From Mycoplasmatota bacterium (GTDB lineage Bacteria; Bacillota_I; Bacilli_A; Haloplasmatales; Haloplasmataceae): a stretch of 64,000 nt of DNA. Position numbers and translations under genes: made by a program. Numbering within the stretch: position 1 is the first letter of the stretch; every line of letters starts with the position of its first letter. Positions 46,769 to 55,673 of this stretch are shown here, piece after piece. The stretch is from assembly GCA_018394295.1 (NCBI GenBank), contig CP074573.1, positions 186,001-250,000 of the forward strand, written 5' to 3'. The notes beneath the pieces were generated by a model. The model searched no databases. It was not told the DNA's origin and saw nothing but the letters and a program-made list of their open reading frames with translations.

Positions 46769-46775
46769 GTGTGTT
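46768..46775 (+). repeat. 8-bp target-site duplication, left copy
   Basis: GGTGTGTT directly before the left IS end GGTAGTGTCAAA. The identical octamer stands at 48565-48572. Confidence 0.9.
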
Positions 46776-46823
46776 GGTAGTGTCAAATAAATTATGAAAA
46801 CTCATGATAACTCTATGACCCAA

Positions 46824-46870
46824 AATAAAAAAAACTGGAATTGTAGTATGTTAGATTACAATACTCAGTT
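46824..46870 (-). terminator. Terminator within the IS6-like element
   Basis: On the minus strand AACTG and ATTGTA pair with TACAAT and CAGTT arms, followed by eight T. It would stop transposase transcripts before they leave the element. Confidence 0.65.
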
Positions 46871-46949
46871 TTATCTTACTATATCATTATATGCAAATAA
46901 AAAAGGCATATTTAAATACGCTTATATAGAGATACTCCTTAGTTAAAAA

Positions 46950-48376
46950 TTAGTTTATATAAGAGTAACTCATATCTATTAGAGAAAGCCATTTGCTTGG
47001 CATATGAGGTAAATCCTCAAACTCTTCTAATTTAACAGGTGGGTTATAACCTAACGATTTATGTGGTCTTAGAAAGTTAAAAAACGTTGTAAACAAGACC
47101 ATATAAGCATTAGCGCTCTTGATATTACCAAATCCGTTCATTTGGATATAATCGTCTTTGAAAGTTCTATTTAAACGCTCAGTTACTTGTTTAAATGGAC
47201 GGTAATCCTTGTCTGTTTTCGTGTTATTAGTGAGTCCTATAACTTGAAATAAATCGAAATTTATGTTCATGCTTTTAAAGTATGACCATGCAACGTTGTA
47301 AATAGGATTACCATCCACAACTACTTTCAAATTCTTAGGTAGTTCAGTGTATTTTTTGAATGTTTGATATAGTGAAACGACTGCTGAAAAAGTATCACGT
47401 TTACTAAAAACTTGATAAGAAGTAATAATCTTTTTAATTTTATCTGAGAAGAAGAAGATATAATGCTTCTTCCCTTAACCCTAACATATGTTTCATCCCC
47501 ACAAAGGTCAGATGATAAATCATATGGGTAATTTTCAAGTAAGGGACGAATCATTGTAGAAACACTATTTGCATAATTCATCACGGTTTGATGGGAAATC
47601 TTAACTTGGTGAATATCATACATGATAGCTGCAGTTTTCCTACTCGACAAACCGTAGTTAACGTAATACGTTAAGATTAAGCCTAGAGTATGCTTAGAAT
47701 GTCTGATATTGGCTAAATCAACCTTCATATTTAAATTAGACATAGAGTCACGTTCTAGGGAATCAAAGTTAATATCGAAAGCACGATAGATATAATGAAG
47801 TTTAAATTTACCTGGTTTCTTTTTGAATTGTTTTAATTGATCTGGTGTTAATTTCTTTAATTTATCTAAATAAAAGGAACATTTCTTATGTCTACATTTA
47901 TAAATAATATAACTATTACGGTCTTTAATTCTTTCAAGGTTCTTTGAACAATGAGGACATTTTAAAATAATCTTTTCAAGAAAATCATTATTCAAGGTAA
48001 ATGTATGACTACATACCTTACAAAGTAACTGTTTTGATTTAATATTATTTTCATAGATGTAATCATGAGGAGCACCACAAATAGGGCAATTTCCTTTGAA
48101 ATCAAGTTTTGATGGCCTTCGTCTAGTAACTGGTTTGAGATGCTTATTGTACTTTAAAAAATACACATTAAGCAATTCTTGATAATCTAGCTTTTCAACC
48201 TTCTGAATAATAGGTTCACCATCAACAGTGAACTTCCTAAAAGGTTCATAATAAGTGCCAGATGACTTAGAACTAGGTGTAGAAATAATGTGTGAATCTA
48301 GAAAAAGAATAAATTTATAAAGTAGTTTGTTTAAATACTTTAAAAATACTGAAAGAACTGATATAATTTTAACCAT
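46950..48376 (-). pseudogene. Frameshifted IS6-like transposase with zinc ribbons
   Basis: About 475 codons in two frames. The first part has zinc-ribbon motifs (CPICGAPHDY...LLCKVC and CPHCSKNL...CRHKKC) and a DDE core opening with GDETYVRVKG. The second part continues KHYIFFFSDKIKKI...VVVDGNPIYN...TERLNRTFKDDYI. The frames join at the GTTAAGGG run near 47475, where one A appears to be missing (VKGKKHYIF would be restored). Unless ribosomal frameshifting rescues it, the element cannot move by itself. The start at 48376 follows AAGGAG. Confidence 0.85.
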
Positions 48377-48564
48377 GATAGATACTCCTTATAGTTTTTT
48401 TGTGGTGATTAAATTATATCAGGTGTATCTATCTTTTTGTATATAAAGGGTTAAAAAAATATAACGAGAAACCTCCCAAACACAGGGGGGGAACTCATTA
48501 TATAATAAAAAATAATATATATATAAGGTTTTGTATAGGGTTTAAGAAAAACTTTTACACTACC

Positions 48565-48572
48565 GGTGTGTT
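48565..48572 (+). repeat. 8-bp target-site duplication, right copy
   Basis: GGTGTGTT directly after the right IS end, identical to 46768-46775. Confidence 0.9.
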
Positions 48573-48587
48573 ACAAGGGAGATATTT

Positions 48588-49691
48588 ATGAATGAAAAAG
48601 AAGCAATTATAATAAACGAGTTAAACACGACTGGAGAATTATTTGGGATTGATAAATTTATATTTGAGAAAATAATACAAATGAGTAATTCATCTGTTTT
48701 AATAAAAGATATAAAACAGGTTGATTATATCAATAGAAATTATTATGGAGGTCGTGGAGAAAAGATCGTTTTAAAAATTAATTATAGTGAAAACAATAAG
48801 GATAAAGAAACTTCATTATTTATAAAAAAACATTGTCAAAAAAGTCCCAATGAAGCATTACACTATAAATACTTAACTAAGTTTAATGCTCCAATACCTA
48901 AGCTTTATGCTTATTATAGTAAATTAAGTCAACAAGACATTATTATTACGGAAGTTATAAAACCATTTTATGTAGATGATGACCCTATTTTTATGTTAAA
49001 TAAGGATATATTAAAACCTTTTATAGAAACAACAGCCCTTTTTAATATGATAAAAATAAGTGATGAGTATAAAGAAATTATTTCTAGGGACTATGATATA
49101 ATAAATGATAAATTGATACCGTTTGAAAATAAAATTCATGTGATGTTTAATAAAATAAGAACTGATTCAATATATTATAACTTAAAAAATAAAGTTTCTA
49201 AGAAAATGGAAGTTGAAATAATAAATATATTAAAAGAAAATATTGAAAGAATAAAAGTAATGGAAAAAGGGTTATATCATTGGGATCATAAACCACGGAA
49301 TATGGGATGGAGTGAGATTCAACAAAAACATGTTCTTTTTGATTTAGAAGATACCTTGTGGGGACCTCGTTTTTATAATATTGGTATGTGGCTTGGAGGA
49401 GATGATAAATTTGAAGAGAAGTATACATCTAGAGAACAATTAGCAAAAATTTATTTAGATATATATAATGAGGAGAATAAAACAAAGGTTAGTGTTGATA
49501 GTTTATTACATGAATGTTATCCTTTATGGATTGTTTATAAAATAGAAACATTATTAATCTATTTTTATGAATCTGGTGAAAATCCTTATCGTTTAAGAAA
49601 TCGAGAACCAAATGAATATAAAAAAGAGATGGAAGATAAATTTATCTATATATTAAATTTATTATGTAATTTGAAGAAAGAGATACATTAA
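48588..49691 (+). CDS. APH-like kinase family protein
   Basis: 367 residues with an aminoglycoside-phosphotransferase/choline-kinase-like fold. The catalytic loop is HWDHKPRN (231-238) with the base Asp at 233, and the metal-binding Asp252 is in LFDLEDTLWGP. The N-lobe has FIKKHCQKSPNEALHYKYL. The substrate may be an antibiotic, a sugar or a choline-like alcohol. The IS lies 23 bases upstream of the start, separating it from its former promoter ahead of the GNAT gene; present expression would depend on a promoter inside the IS. The ribosome site (AAGGGAG) is intact. Confidence 0.75.
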   Translation: MNEKEAIIINELNTTGELFGIDKFIFEKIIQMSNSSVLIKDIKQVDYINRNYYGGRGEKIVLKINYSENNKDKETSLFIKKHCQKSPNEALHYKYLTKFNAPIPKLYAYYSKLSQQDIIITEVIKPFYVDDDPIFMLNKDILKPFIETTALFNMIKISDEYKEIISRDYDIINDKLIPFENKIHVMFNKIRTDSIYYNLKNKVSKKMEVEIINILKENIERIKVMEKGLYHWDHKPRNMGWSEIQQKHVLFDLEDTLWGPRFYNIGMWLGGDDKFEEKYTSREQLAKIYLDIYNEENKTKVSVDSLLHECYPLWIVYKIETLLIYFYESGENPYRLRNREPNEYKKEMEDKFIYILNLLCNLKKEIH

Positions 49692-49716
49692 CTATAGTTA
49701 GTGTATCTTTTCTTAT
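49680..49716 (+). terminator. Terminator overlapping the end of the kinase gene
   Basis: GATACATTAACTA pairs with TAGTTAGTGTATC, followed by TTTTCTTATTTT. The stop codon lies inside the stem. Confidence 0.8.
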
Positions 49717-49819
49717 TTTCTCATTTAGAATAAATTCAGTGTCATATTTTATATTTATGGACAAACTATTATAAAAAGTAAAAAATATAATAATTTCATA
49801 AAAGAATGGTGTTAACTTA

Positions 49820-50653
49820 ATGAGAAATTATGAGATAAAAAAAATATTAAGTAATAATGTAGTCCTTGTTAAAGAGGGAAAACATAATTATATCTTAGTA
49901 GGAAAAGGGATTGGATTTGGAAAAAAGAAAGGACAAACACTTGAAGATAACGATATAATTGAACAAAGTTTTATATCATTAGATAATTTAAATCAACACG
50001 AGCAAAAGACCTTTATTAATGAAGTTGATTCAGTGGTATTTGAGATATCAAAAGATATCGTTGAATTTGCAAACAAAAAGTTAGGTGAAACCCTAAATCC
50101 TAAGATACATCTGGGATTAATTGATCATATTAATTATGCGATGAAGCGTATTAATGAGGGAATTGAGATAGTTAATCCTTTCTTAAATGAAACAAAGGTT
50201 TTATATCCTGAAGAATACAAAATAGCAGAAAAAGCTATTGAGATGTTATCAAAACATTATAAAATTGAAATTCCTGAAGCTGAGATTGGTTTTATAACTT
50301 TACATATTTATGGGGGGAGAGATAATCGTTCAAAAACAGAGGCTTTAAAACATACAAAATTGATTAAAGATATTACTAAATATGTTGAAAGGCGTTTAGG
50401 AATTGATTTTTCTAAGAGTCCTTTTAATTATTCTCGCTTTATTATTCATTTAAAAGCTTTGATAAATCGCATCGAAATGGGAGAAACCGTAGATACCAAT
50501 ATTACTGATTCCTTAAAAAATGAATTCACTTTAGAATTCTCATTAGCAAAATCAATTGTGAAAATGATAGAACATTCATTAAAAAAAGAAGTATCAGCTA
50601 ATGAAATAGGATATATCACATTACATTTAGGACGATTAAAACACTTAAAATAA
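49820..50653 (+). CDS. glcT: Transcription antiterminator, GlcT/BglG family
   Basis: 277 residues. Residues 1-60 form the co-antiterminator RNA-binding domain (ILSNNVVLVKEGKHNYILVG, then KGIGFGKKKGQT). PRD1 is about 65-170 and PRD2 about 171-277, with conserved His in LIDHINYAM, ITLHIYGG, FIIHLKAL and ITLHLGRL. EII phosphorylation of the PRDs controls RNA binding. It stands 22 bases before ptsG, the usual GlcT position. No RAT lies before itself or ptsG; the one visible RAT is at 52819. Confidence 0.92.
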   Translation: MRNYEIKKILSNNVVLVKEGKHNYILVGKGIGFGKKKGQTLEDNDIIEQSFISLDNLNQHEQKTFINEVDSVVFEISKDIVEFANKKLGETLNPKIHLGLIDHINYAMKRINEGIEIVNPFLNETKVLYPEEYKIAEKAIEMLSKHYKIEIPEAEIGFITLHIYGGRDNRSKTEALKHTKLIKDITKYVERRLGIDFSKSPFNYSRFIIHLKALINRIEMGETVDTNITDSLKNEFTLEFSLAKSIVKMIEHSLKKEVSANEIGYITLHLGRLKHLK

Positions 50654-50675
50654 AATCGTTGTTGGAGATGATTTA

Positions 50676-52673
50676 GTGAAAGCATTAAAGCAAAATATTA
50701 GTGGTTTATTTGGCATATTACAAAGAATTGGACGAGCGATTATGCTGCCTATAGCCTTATTACCAGCAGCAGGAATTTTATTAGGTGTAGGAATAGCCTT
50801 ACAGGAGGAAGCTCTATTAGATTTATTACCATTTTTTAATACTTATTGGATAGAGAAGATAGCGACCATTATGTCTTCATCGGGTCAAATTGTATTTAAT
50901 AACATACCCTTACTCTTCGCTGTTGGGATTGCAGTTGGTTTATCAAAAGGGGATGGTGTTGCAGCTCTTGCTGCTCTAATTGGTTATTTAATTATGAATA
51001 CAACCATTGGAGTCATCCTTGATATTGACATGGAGATGGTACTTGATAAAAATAATCCATTGTATGCCTTAACCTTAGGGATTCCAACCATACAGACAGG
51101 GGTTTTTGGTGGAATTATTGTTGGTGTGTTAGCAGCATATCTATACAATCGATTTTATAAGATTGATTTACCTGTTTATCTAGGTTTTTTTTCTGGTAAA
51201 CGATTTGTCCCAATTGTAACAGCAGTAGCAAGTGTTTTTTTAGGAATTGTTATGTCCTTTATTTGGCCAACCTTTCAAAATTGGTTAAACTTATTATCAA
51301 GGAATGTAATTGAGACGAATGAAACATTATCAGCATTCTTTTTTGGAATCTTTGAAAGAAGTCTTGTACCATTGGGGTTACATCATATTTTTTATTCACC
51401 ATTTTGGTACGAATTTGGGTCTTATATAACTAGTACAGGTGAGATTGTTCGAGGCGATCAACGTATCTTTTTTGCTCAGTTAGCTGATAATGTTGAATTA
51501 ACTGCTGGTACTTATATGACAGGAAAGTTTCCATTTATGATGTTTGGTTTACCAGCAGCAGCATTAGCGATGTATCATGAAGCAAAACCACAAAATAAAA
51601 AATTTGTTTCTGGCATCTATGTTTCAGCAGCTTTAACTTCATTTTTAACTGGAATTACTGAACCACTTGAATTTATCTTCTTGTTTGTCGCGCCATTTTT
51701 ATATGTTATCCACATCTTGTTTGCAGGACTATCCTTTATGGTTATGCAACTATTAAATGTAAAGATTGGGATGACATTCTCTGGTGGGTTAATTGACTTT
51801 TTATTATTTGGTGTTATTCAAGGCAAAACCGACTGGTGGTGGGTGATTATTGTTGGATTAATTCTAGCAGTAATTTATTACTTTGGATTTCGTTTTGCGA
51901 TTAGAAGATTTGATATTCAGGTTACAGGACGGGAGTCAAATCGTAAGAAGAAAAACAAAGATGTGGATAACACAACTTATCATCTAAATGCTGAACAAAT
52001 TATTAATGCACTGGGTGGAGCTCAAAACATCGTTCATATTGATTCCTGTATTACCAGATTAAGAATTGAATTAAATGATATTAGTATCGTACAAAAAGAG
52101 AAAATTAAAGATTTAGGGGCTAGTGGATTATTAGTTATAGGAAATAATCTACAGATTGTCTTTGGAACAAAATCAAATATTATCAAAACAGAAATATGCA
52201 ATATCATTGGTCATAAGAAAGAAGAATTGCGCTCATTTATTGCGCCTATGAGCGGGACTTTAATTCAACTAAAACATGTACCAGATGAAGTCTTTTCACA
52301 AAAACTAATGGGAGAAGGTTTTGCGATTATTCCAAATGATGGTGATGTGGTATCACCAATCAATGGTAAAGTCGAGAGTATTTTTCCTACAAAACACGCA
52401 ATTGGATTAGTAGATGAGAATCAGAATAAAATTTTGATCCATATTGGAATAGATACGATTCATCTTAAGGGTGAAGGATTTGAATTGTTTGTTGAAGAGG
52501 GCTCAAATGTTAAAAAAGGCGATTTACTAGTAAGATTAGATTTATTTCGTATTCGTGATAAAGTCCCAACACTAATTACTCCAATTATAATTGAAAGTAA
52601 AGATGATACTCCCATAAATATTGAAGAAGGGATTGTTGTCACAAAAGGTGAAAAATTTTATTTTAAAACCTAA
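50676..52673 (+). CDS. ptsG: PTS glucose-family EIICBA permease
   Basis: 665 residues. It imports and phosphorylates glucose or a close relative. The EIIC membrane domain spans about 10-412, with GITEPLEF (326-333). EIIB is about 435-512 with phosphoacceptor Cys458 in SCITRLR, and EIIA about 520-665 with phosphoacceptor His589 in LIHIGIDT and partner His574. The start is GTG after TTGGAGATG. The sequence is of the glucose/GlcNAc/maltose superfamily; the glcT neighbour favours glucose. Confidence 0.92.
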   Translation: MKALKQNISGLFGILQRIGRAIMLPIALLPAAGILLGVGIALQEEALLDLLPFFNTYWIEKIATIMSSSGQIVFNNIPLLFAVGIAVGLSKGDGVAALAALIGYLIMNTTIGVILDIDMEMVLDKNNPLYALTLGIPTIQTGVFGGIIVGVLAAYLYNRFYKIDLPVYLGFFSGKRFVPIVTAVASVFLGIVMSFIWPTFQNWLNLLSRNVIETNETLSAFFFGIFERSLVPLGLHHIFYSPFWYEFGSYITSTGEIVRGDQRIFFAQLADNVELTAGTYMTGKFPFMMFGLPAAALAMYHEAKPQNKKFVSGIYVSAALTSFLTGITEPLEFIFLFVAPFLYVIHILFAGLSFMVMQLLNVKIGMTFSGGLIDFLLFGVIQGKTDWWWVIIVGLILAVIYYFGFRFAIRRFDIQVTGRESNRKKKNKDVDNTTYHLNAEQIINALGGAQNIVHIDSCITRLRIELNDISIVQKEKIKDLGASGLLVIGNNLQIVFGTKSNIIKTEICNIIGHKKEELRSFIAPMSGTLIQLKHVPDEVFSQKLMGEGFAIIPNDGDVVSPINGKVESIFPTKHAIGLVDENQNKILIHIGIDTIHLKGEGFELFVEEGSNVKKGDLLVRLDLFRIRDKVPTLITPIIIESKDDTPINIEEGIVVTKGEKFYFKT

Positions 52674-52765
52674 TGAAATTTGAAAAACTAAAAAAATAAT
52701 ATAATATTTTTTTTAGTCATACATAAAAAACTTTATTTTGTATAATTTTGGCTAGAAAAAAGATA

Positions 52766-52794
52766 TTGAAAACGCTTTTTACTTATGATATACT
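52766..52794 (+). promoter_or_regulatory. Promoter of sugar ABC operon with cre-like site
   Basis: TTGAAA (52766-52771) and TATACT (52789-52794) are exactly 17 bases apart. TTGAAAACGCTTTT over the -35 resembles the catabolite-responsive element bound by CcpA (the TGAAAACG half is good, the other half imperfect). Repression in the presence of preferred sugar is inferred. Confidence 0.65.
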
Positions 52795-52818
52795 TTCCCT
52801 GTAATTAAATAACTGAAA

Positions 52819-52849
52819 ACGTGTTACTAATTCGATTAGGCATGAGTGA
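52819..52849 (+). promoter_or_regulatory. GlcT-type RAT antiterminator
   Basis: ACGTGTTACTAATTCG followed by ATTAGGCATGAGT has the pattern of the RNA antiterminator before ptsG in Bacillus: CTAAT (52827-52831) and ATTAG (52835-52839) form the apical stem with a TCG loop, with the bulged GTGTTA and GCATGAG sides expected for GlcT. Its 3' half is also the 5' arm of the terminator that follows, so the two folds exclude each other. The match is from memory of the RAT consensus. Confidence 0.75.
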
Positions 52850-52902
52850 TTAAATAATAGGAGAAAAATCTCTTTCTATTATTGATTATTCATGCCTTTT
52901 TT
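52838..52902 (+). terminator. Leader terminator controlled by the RAT
   Basis: AGGCATGAGTGATTAAATAA plus TAG (52838-52860) pairs with CTATTATTGATTATTCATG plus CCT (52876-52897), followed by six T. It lies 50 bases before the binding-protein gene, in the leader rather than between genes. Confidence 0.85.
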
Positions 52903-52953
52903 GTGGTTTGTTTCAGTTATTAATTAAAATATTAAAATTAATAGGAGGAGAAC

Positions 52954-54051
52954 ATGAAAAAGATATTATCAATTTTTGCTGTTTTATTTGCAGTTGTAGC
53001 ATTAACTGCATGTGGTAAAAAAGAAGATGTGAATATTGGGATTGTATTACCAACTAAAGAAGAACCAAGATGGGTTCAAGATGAGGCAAGATTTAAAGAA
53101 GCTTTAAAAGATACTGATTATTCAGTTGAAGTTTTATTTAGTCAAGGAAGTTCAGCAAAAGAAAAAGAAAATGTTGAAGCTTTATTAACTAAAGGAATAG
53201 ATGTATTAATAATTTGTGCACATGATGGTTCTGCTGCAGCATCAGCTGTAGAATTAGCTAAAGAAGATGGTGTTAAAGTAATTGCTTATGACCGTTTAAT
53301 CACAGATACAGATGCAGTTGATTACTATATTACTTTCGATAGTATTTCAGTAGGGGAAGCGCAAGCTCAATACTTAGTAGCTGCTGCTGGAGACGCATTA
53401 GTAGCTGATGCTTCATTACCATTATTCTTATATGCTGGTGCAGCTAGTGACAATAATGCTTTCTTATTCTTTGAAGGTGCTTTCAAAGTATTACAACCAT
53501 ACATTGAAAATGGAGCATTTGAAGTTCAAAACTACAAAGGAAGTGTAGATTTAACGAAAGAAACATTAACAAGATCTGAAATGGCTGATGTTTTAGGTGT
53601 TATCACAACAAATTGGGATTTCGCTGATGCAAAAGATTTAGCAGAAGCTAACCTAACAGGATATACTGGTGGTGCTGATACTTATATCTTAGCTCCAAAT
53701 GATGGAACTTCTCGTTATATCGCAGATGTATTCGCTGCTGATGAAGCAATTGATAGCTATGTAATCACAGGACAAGATGCTGAAAAAGCTTCTATTCAAT
53801 ATATCATTGAAGGAAAACAAAGCATGACAGTATTTAAAGATGTTCGTGAGTTAGTTAAAGGTGCTATTAATATGGCGACTAATATTTTAGAAGGTAAAAC
53901 AATTAACACAGATGGAACTTACAACAATAATGAAATCGATGTTCCAGCTGTACAAGTTGAAGTTGTTGTTGTTGAACAAAGTAATGTTAAAGCTAAATTA
54001 ATCGATACAGGTTACTATGCTGAAACAGATTTTACTTGGCCTAAATCATAG
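52954..54051 (+). CDS. chvE: Sugar-binding lipoprotein, ChvE/multiple-sugar type
   Basis: 365 residues. The lipobox is LTAC, Cys20. The periplasmic-binding-protein-1 fold shows IGIVLPTKEEPRWVQDEARF, GIDVLIICAHDGSAAASAV, VIAYDRLITDTDAVDYYITF, NDGTSRYIAD and VITGQDAEKASIQYI, the pattern of ChvE, which binds galactose, arabinose, xylose or glucose. The codons look more optimised than those of its neighbours (many GCT, GTA, GGA), suggesting strong expression. The start follows AGGAGG. It is first gene of a three-gene transporter operon under RAT control. Confidence 0.9.
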   Translation: MKKILSIFAVLFAVVALTACGKKEDVNIGIVLPTKEEPRWVQDEARFKEALKDTDYSVEVLFSQGSSAKEKENVEALLTKGIDVLIICAHDGSAAASAVELAKEDGVKVIAYDRLITDTDAVDYYITFDSISVGEAQAQYLVAAAGDALVADASLPLFLYAGAASDNNAFLFFEGAFKVLQPYIENGAFEVQNYKGSVDLTKETLTRSEMADVLGVITTNWDFADAKDLAEANLTGYTGGADTYILAPNDGTSRYIADVFAADEAIDSYVITGQDAEKASIQYIIEGKQSMTVFKDVRELVKGAINMATNILEGKTINTDGTYNNNEIDVPAVQVEVVVVEQSNVKAKLIDTGYYAETDFTWPKS

Positions 54052-54145
54052 TTAATTATATTAGTAATCTATTTTAATTAGTGATAGGGGTATTCCTATA
54101 TCTCTATCACTATCTATTAAAACAATATTATTGGAGGTGAATTTC

Positions 54146-55669
54146 ATGTCAAAAACACTTTTAGAGATGAAAAATATAACGAAAAAATTCCCAGGTGTCA
54201 AAGCTTTAGACAATGTTAATTTTAAAGTTAAAGAAGGAGAAATCCATTGTCTAGTTGGGGAAAATGGTGCTGGGAAGTCTACACTAATGAAAGTATTAAG
54301 TGGTGTCCATCCATATGGAAGTTATGATGGTGACATTATTTTAAATGGAGAAATTCAAAGGTTTGGACGAATTAGTGACAGTGAAAAAGTAGGGATAGCA
54401 ATTATTTATCAGGAGCTAGCTTTAGTACCGGAGTTATCAGTTTATGAGAATATTTTTTTAGGACATGAAATCTGTTCTAATAAAATTGTCAATTGGAATG
54501 AAACGATTATCCGTGCAAAAGAAGAATTAGCAAAAGTAAAACTAAATATCAACCCGAATGTAAAAATAAAAGAATTAGGTGTTGGAAAACAGCAGCTAGT
54601 TGAAATCGCAAAAGCATTAAGTAAAGATGTTAAGTTATTAATTCTTGATGAACCAACCGCAGCACTTAATGAAGATGATAGTGAAAATCTACTACAATTA
54701 TTAAAAGAACTTAAGAACCAAGGGGTTACATCAATTATGATTAGTCATAAGTTGAAAGAAGTATTAGCGATTGCTGATACAGTAACTGTACTAAGAGATG
54801 GACAAACAATTTGTTCTATGGATAAAGAAAAAGATGCCATTACTGAAAATGCCATCATTAAAAACATGGTAGGTCGAGAAATAAAAGATATTTATCCTAA
54901 ACGTAAAGATGTCAAAATTGGTGAGATGAATTTAGAAGTGAAAAATTGGAATGTCTTTGATAAGACAGGAAGACAATTGATTAAAAACGCCAATTTAAAT
55001 GTTAAAAAAGGTGAAATTATCGGTATTGCTGGTTTAATGGGAGCAGGAAGAACAGAGTTAGCACTTAGTTTATTCGGAAATCCTAATGGTTATAAAGTTT
55101 CTGGACAAACATTTATTGAAGGAAATGTAGTTAAACTTAAAAATCCAAATCAAGCAATTAAAGCTGGACTAGCTTATGTTTCAGAAGACCGTAAAGGTAA
55201 TGGTTTAATTTTGATAAACGATATTAAAGAAAATATCTCTGTAGCGAATTTAAATGGATTAGCTAAATCAGGTATGATCAATAAAAATGAAGAAATTAAA
55301 GTTGCAGAATATTATAAAGAATCATTTAAAATTAAGACCCCATCAATTAATCAACAAGTTAATAATTTAAGTGGTGGGAATCAACAAAAGGTTTCCCTAA
55401 GTAAATGGTTATTTACTAATCCAAATATTTTAATCCTAGATGAACCAACTCGAGGAATTGATGTTGGAGCAAAATTTGAAATATATTCTATTATGAATGA
55501 ACTTGTTCATAAGGGAATGAGTATAATAATGATTTCATCTGAATTACCTGAAGTGCTAGGTATGAGTGATCGCGTCTATGTTATGAGTGAAGGTAATATC
55601 ACAGGTGAATTAACGATAGAAGAAGCTAATCAAGAAGTAATAATGGAATTAGCTACACAAGGAGGTTAA
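54146..55669 (+). CDS. mmsA: Sugar ABC transporter ATPase, two-domain (MmsA/GguA)
   Basis: 507 residues with two ABC modules. The first has GENGAGKSTLMKVLSG and LILDEPTAAL; the second has GLMGAGRTELALSLFG, the degenerate Walker A seen in this family, and the signature LSGGNQQKVSLSK. It energises the permease encoded next. ATG at 54146 is chosen because the TTGGAGGTG before it is the ribosome site, although the frame opens at that TTG. Confidence 0.93.
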   Translation: MSKTLLEMKNITKKFPGVKALDNVNFKVKEGEIHCLVGENGAGKSTLMKVLSGVHPYGSYDGDIILNGEIQRFGRISDSEKVGIAIIYQELALVPELSVYENIFLGHEICSNKIVNWNETIIRAKEELAKVKLNINPNVKIKELGVGKQQLVEIAKALSKDVKLLILDEPTAALNEDDSENLLQLLKELKNQGVTSIMISHKLKEVLAIADTVTVLRDGQTICSMDKEKDAITENAIIKNMVGREIKDIYPKRKDVKIGEMNLEVKNWNVFDKTGRQLIKNANLNVKKGEIIGIAGLMGAGRTELALSLFGNPNGYKVSGQTFIEGNVVKLKNPNQAIKAGLAYVSEDRKGNGLILINDIKENISVANLNGLAKSGMINKNEEIKVAEYYKESFKIKTPSINQQVNNLSGGNQQKVSLSKWLFTNPNILILDEPTRGIDVGAKFEIYSIMNELVHKGMSIIMISSELPEVLGMSDRVYVMSEGNITGELTIEEANQEVIMELATQGG

Positions 55670-55673
55670 AAAT

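Larger units (their letters stand above)
46776..48564 (-). mobile_element. IS6-like insertion sequence, transposase disrupted
   Basis: 1789 bp. The ends are inverted, GGTAGTGTCAAA left and GGTAGTGTAAAA right when read inward, and flanked by an exact 8-bp duplication GGTGTGTT, as usual for the IS6 family. The transposase gene on the minus strand has an N-terminal zinc ribbon and a one-base deletion. A terminator lies past the gene (46824-46870), and a G-rich hairpin sits near the other end (about 48465-48495). The unmutated duplication suggests a recent insertion. Confidence 0.88.

Noticed and set aside
48465-48495. C-run/G-run hairpin (CCTCCC...GGGGGG) as an independent regulatory element
   Set aside because: It lies inside the IS6-like element near its right end and is best seen as part of that IS.
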